NCBI GenBank assembly: GCA_003516955.1
Contig: DPBN01000339.1
Span: 1-5,480, forward strand
Length of the DNA: 5,480 nucleotides
Reading direction: 5' to 3'
From: Armatimonadota bacterium
Lineage (GTDB): Bacteria > Armatimonadota > Fimbriimonadia > Fimbriimonadales > Fimbriimonadaceae
The notes under the pieces were generated by a model that was given only the letters and a program-made list of their open reading frames with translations, did no database searches and had not been told where the DNA came from. A program made the translations under genes and the position numbers. Below, piece after piece: positions 4,395 through 5,480 of this stretch (the first letter of the stretch is position 1; every line of letters begins with the position of its first letter).

Positions 4395-5306
4395 GTGGTC
4401 GCCAGCCTCCAGAACCTCACGGTCCGGTACGGCTCGTTCACGGCCCTGGATTCCCTCTCCGCCGAGATTCCCGAGGGATGCGTGGGACTGCTGGGGCCGA
4501 ACGGAGCGGGAAAGACGACCCTCATCAAGACCATGCTCGGGTTCCTGACGCCGGCCGGCGGCGGGGGCTCCGTGCTGGGCCTCGACATCCGAACCCAGGG
4601 CCGCGAGATCCGCCAGAAGGTCGGCCTGATGCCCGAGCAGGACTGCCACATCCCGGGCCTGAACGCCGTGCAGTTCGTCGCGTTCGCCGGAGAGCTGGCC
4701 GGAATGCCGTCCGAGCTGGCGCTGCGGCGGGCGCACGAGGTGCTCGAGTACTGCGGCCTGGGCGAGGCCCGCTACCGGAACGTCGAGACCTATTCGACGG
4801 GCATGAAGCAACGGATCAAGCTCGCCCAAGCGCTGGTGCACGGGCCCAGCCTGCTGCTTCTGGACGAGCCCACGAACGGTCTGGACCCGCGCGGGCGCGA
4901 GGAGATGCTGGACCTGATCCGCTCCGTGAGCCACGGCAAGGGGGTGAACGTGATCGTCAGCAGCCATCTGCTGCCGGACGTGGAGCGCGTGTGCGACCAC
5001 GTGGTGGTGGTCAGCCGGGGCAAGGTGACGGAGCAGGGGGCCATCGCCCGGCTGAAGGTGATCGAGGGCCGGCCGATCGACATCGAGCTCAAGGAGGAGT
5101 CGCCCGAGTTCGTCCGCGCGATGCGGGACTTGGGCGCGACGGTCGAGGCCACCGGCCTGGTCCTCCGCGTGCGGCTGGAAGGCTCCGCCGAGCAGGTCTC
5201 GGCGACGATCTTCCGCACGGCCCGACAGACCGGCGCCCAGGTGCGGGGGCTGGCTGTAGCCCAGCGCTCGCTCGAGGGCGTGTTCGAGGAGGCCGTCCGT
5301 GCCTGA
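4395..5306 (+). CDS. ABC transporter ATP-binding protein (ABC-2/drug-exporter type)
   Basis: This 303-residue ATPase drives an ABC-2-type exporter at the inner face of the membrane. Motifs run in order: Walker A GPNGAGKTT (34-42), Q-loop MPEQ with Q81, signature STGMKQR (133-139) in place of LSGGQ as is usual for the CcmA/NatA/EcsA-like exporters, Walker B LLLLDEP (152-158), D-loop NGLDP (160-164) and switch histidine H190 in SSHLL. Residues from about 215 to 303 are a separate accessory domain (VIEGRPIDIELKEESPEF, then SLEGVFEEAVRA), also typical of exporter ATPases. The start is GTG at 4395, giving VVASLQNLTVRYG; longer in-frame starts would run antisense through ndk and lack similarity to any ABC protein. 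The next gene overlaps by eight bases and encodes the membrane partner. The substrate is unknown: no antibiotic, gliding or sodium-specific feature is visible. Confidence 0.93.
   Translation: MVASLQNLTVRYGSFTALDSLSAEIPEGCVGLLGPNGAGKTTLIKTMLGFLTPAGGGGSVLGLDIRTQGREIRQKVGLMPEQDCHIPGLNAVQFVAFAGELAGMPSELALRRAHEVLEYCGLGEARYRNVETYSTGMKQRIKLAQALVHGPSLLLLDEPTNGLDPRGREEMLDLIRSVSHGKGVNVIVSSHLLPDVERVCDHVVVVSRGKVTEQGAIARLKVIEGRPIDIELKEESPEFVRAMRDLGATVEATGLVLRVRLEGSAEQVSATIFRTARQTGAQVRGLAVAQRSLEGVFEEAVRA
5287..5292 (+). promoter_or_regulatory. Shine-Dalgarno AGGAGG for the overlapping permease
   Basis: AGGAGG lies within the last codons of the ATPase gene, six bases before the GTG at 5299. It confirms that the permease starts by overlapping the ATPase stop and is translated separately from the shared transcript. 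Confidence 0.8.
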
Positions 5307-5480
5307 GTCTGGCCTGATCGCCGACCTGAGCTACCGGGGCTACGATGGCCCGCTGCTGCCGCCGACGCACCGGTGGTGGGTGATCGCCCGCATGGGGGTC
5401 CGGCAGGCGTTCCGCAAGCGCGCCTACTGGGTGGTGACCGCGCTGTCGGCCTGGTACTACCTGGTGATGATGGCGGTGCT
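5299..5480 (+). CDS. ABC-2-type exporter permease, N-terminus (partial, cut at right edge)
   Basis: The first 60 residues of the membrane partner of the preceding ATPase are visible. GTG at 5299 opens a frame that overlaps the ATPase TGA by eight bases and has a well-placed AGGAGG. The leader (about residues 1-40) is soluble, with LSYRGYDGPLLPP and then HRWWVIARMGVRQAFRKR, which carries aromatic and basic residues expected on the cytoplasmic side. A hydrophobic segment begins at about residue 43 (YWVVTALSAWYYLVMMAV) and is probably the first transmembrane helix; it runs off the window. I recall the SYRGYDGP-type leader from exporter permeases of Armatimonadota-like genomes. The coupling with the ATPase is firm; the substrate and the remaining helices cannot be seen. 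Confidence 0.8.
   Translation, partial: MPESGLIADLSYRGYDGPLLPPTHRWWVIARMGVRQAFRKRAYWVVTALSAWYYLVMMAV

Noticed and set aside
3717..5000. 427-residue minus-strand open frame across the ABC gene and ndk
   Set aside because: It runs antisense to the well-supported ABC ATPase and out of frame through ndk, with shadow-type composition.

Overview
The window is GC-rich bacterial chromosome carrying eight protein-coding genes, two of them cut by the window edges. There are no RNA genes, mobile elements or CRISPR arrays that I can see. Several things point to a free-living, envelope-bearing bacterium, and I would guess the Armatimonadota (Fimbriimonadia) or a neighbouring phylum. These are a PEP-CTERM-type surface protein, a TrxR-like ferredoxin/flavodoxin-NADP+ reductase, a KOW-ended protein of a type I associate with Armatimonadota and Chloroflexota, and an ABC exporter whose permease begins with a characteristic soluble leader. 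That placement is inference from remembered family resemblance and was not tested.

Layout. On the minus strand, read from right to left, lie a ferredoxin/flavodoxin-NADP+ reductase (2587-1583), an uncharacterised 373-residue protein with a C-terminal KOW/SH3-like segment (1459-338), and the receiver domain of an OmpR/PhoB-type response regulator (289 to beyond the left edge). The KOW gene has its own likely promoter and an excellent ribosome binding site, and the response regulator follows after 48 bases. On the plus strand come a secreted PEP-CTERM protein (2796-3359) and a GAF-fold protein of the free methionine-(R)-sulfoxide reductase family (3439-3894). Nucleoside diphosphate kinase (4312-3899, minus) converges on the GAF gene with only four bases between stop codons. 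It diverges from an ABC exporter operon: an ATPase (4395-5306), then a permease (from 5299) that overlaps it by eight bases and runs off the right edge.

No gene-free stretch exceeds 300 bases. The longest are 2588-2795 (divergent promoters), 1460-1582, 4313-4394 (divergent promoters with a perfect inverted repeat) and 3360-3438.

The genes do not form one pathway. The operons look like ordinary housekeeping and envelope functions: redox supply, repair of oxidised methionine, nucleotide balance, export and signalling. The most interesting signals are in the non-coding DNA. Genes with good Shine-Dalgarno sequences have -10 boxes that imply leaders of about 35-40 bases. Others have no well-placed Shine-Dalgarno but carry a TAnnnT box 6-11 bases before the start codon, suggesting leaderless or near-leaderless transcripts. 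An 11-base-period direct repeat resembling a PhoB-family operator lies at the end of the reductase gene, upstream of the KOW gene and response regulator. I do not see a convincing new multi-gene system. The KOW protein is the best candidate for unknown biology.
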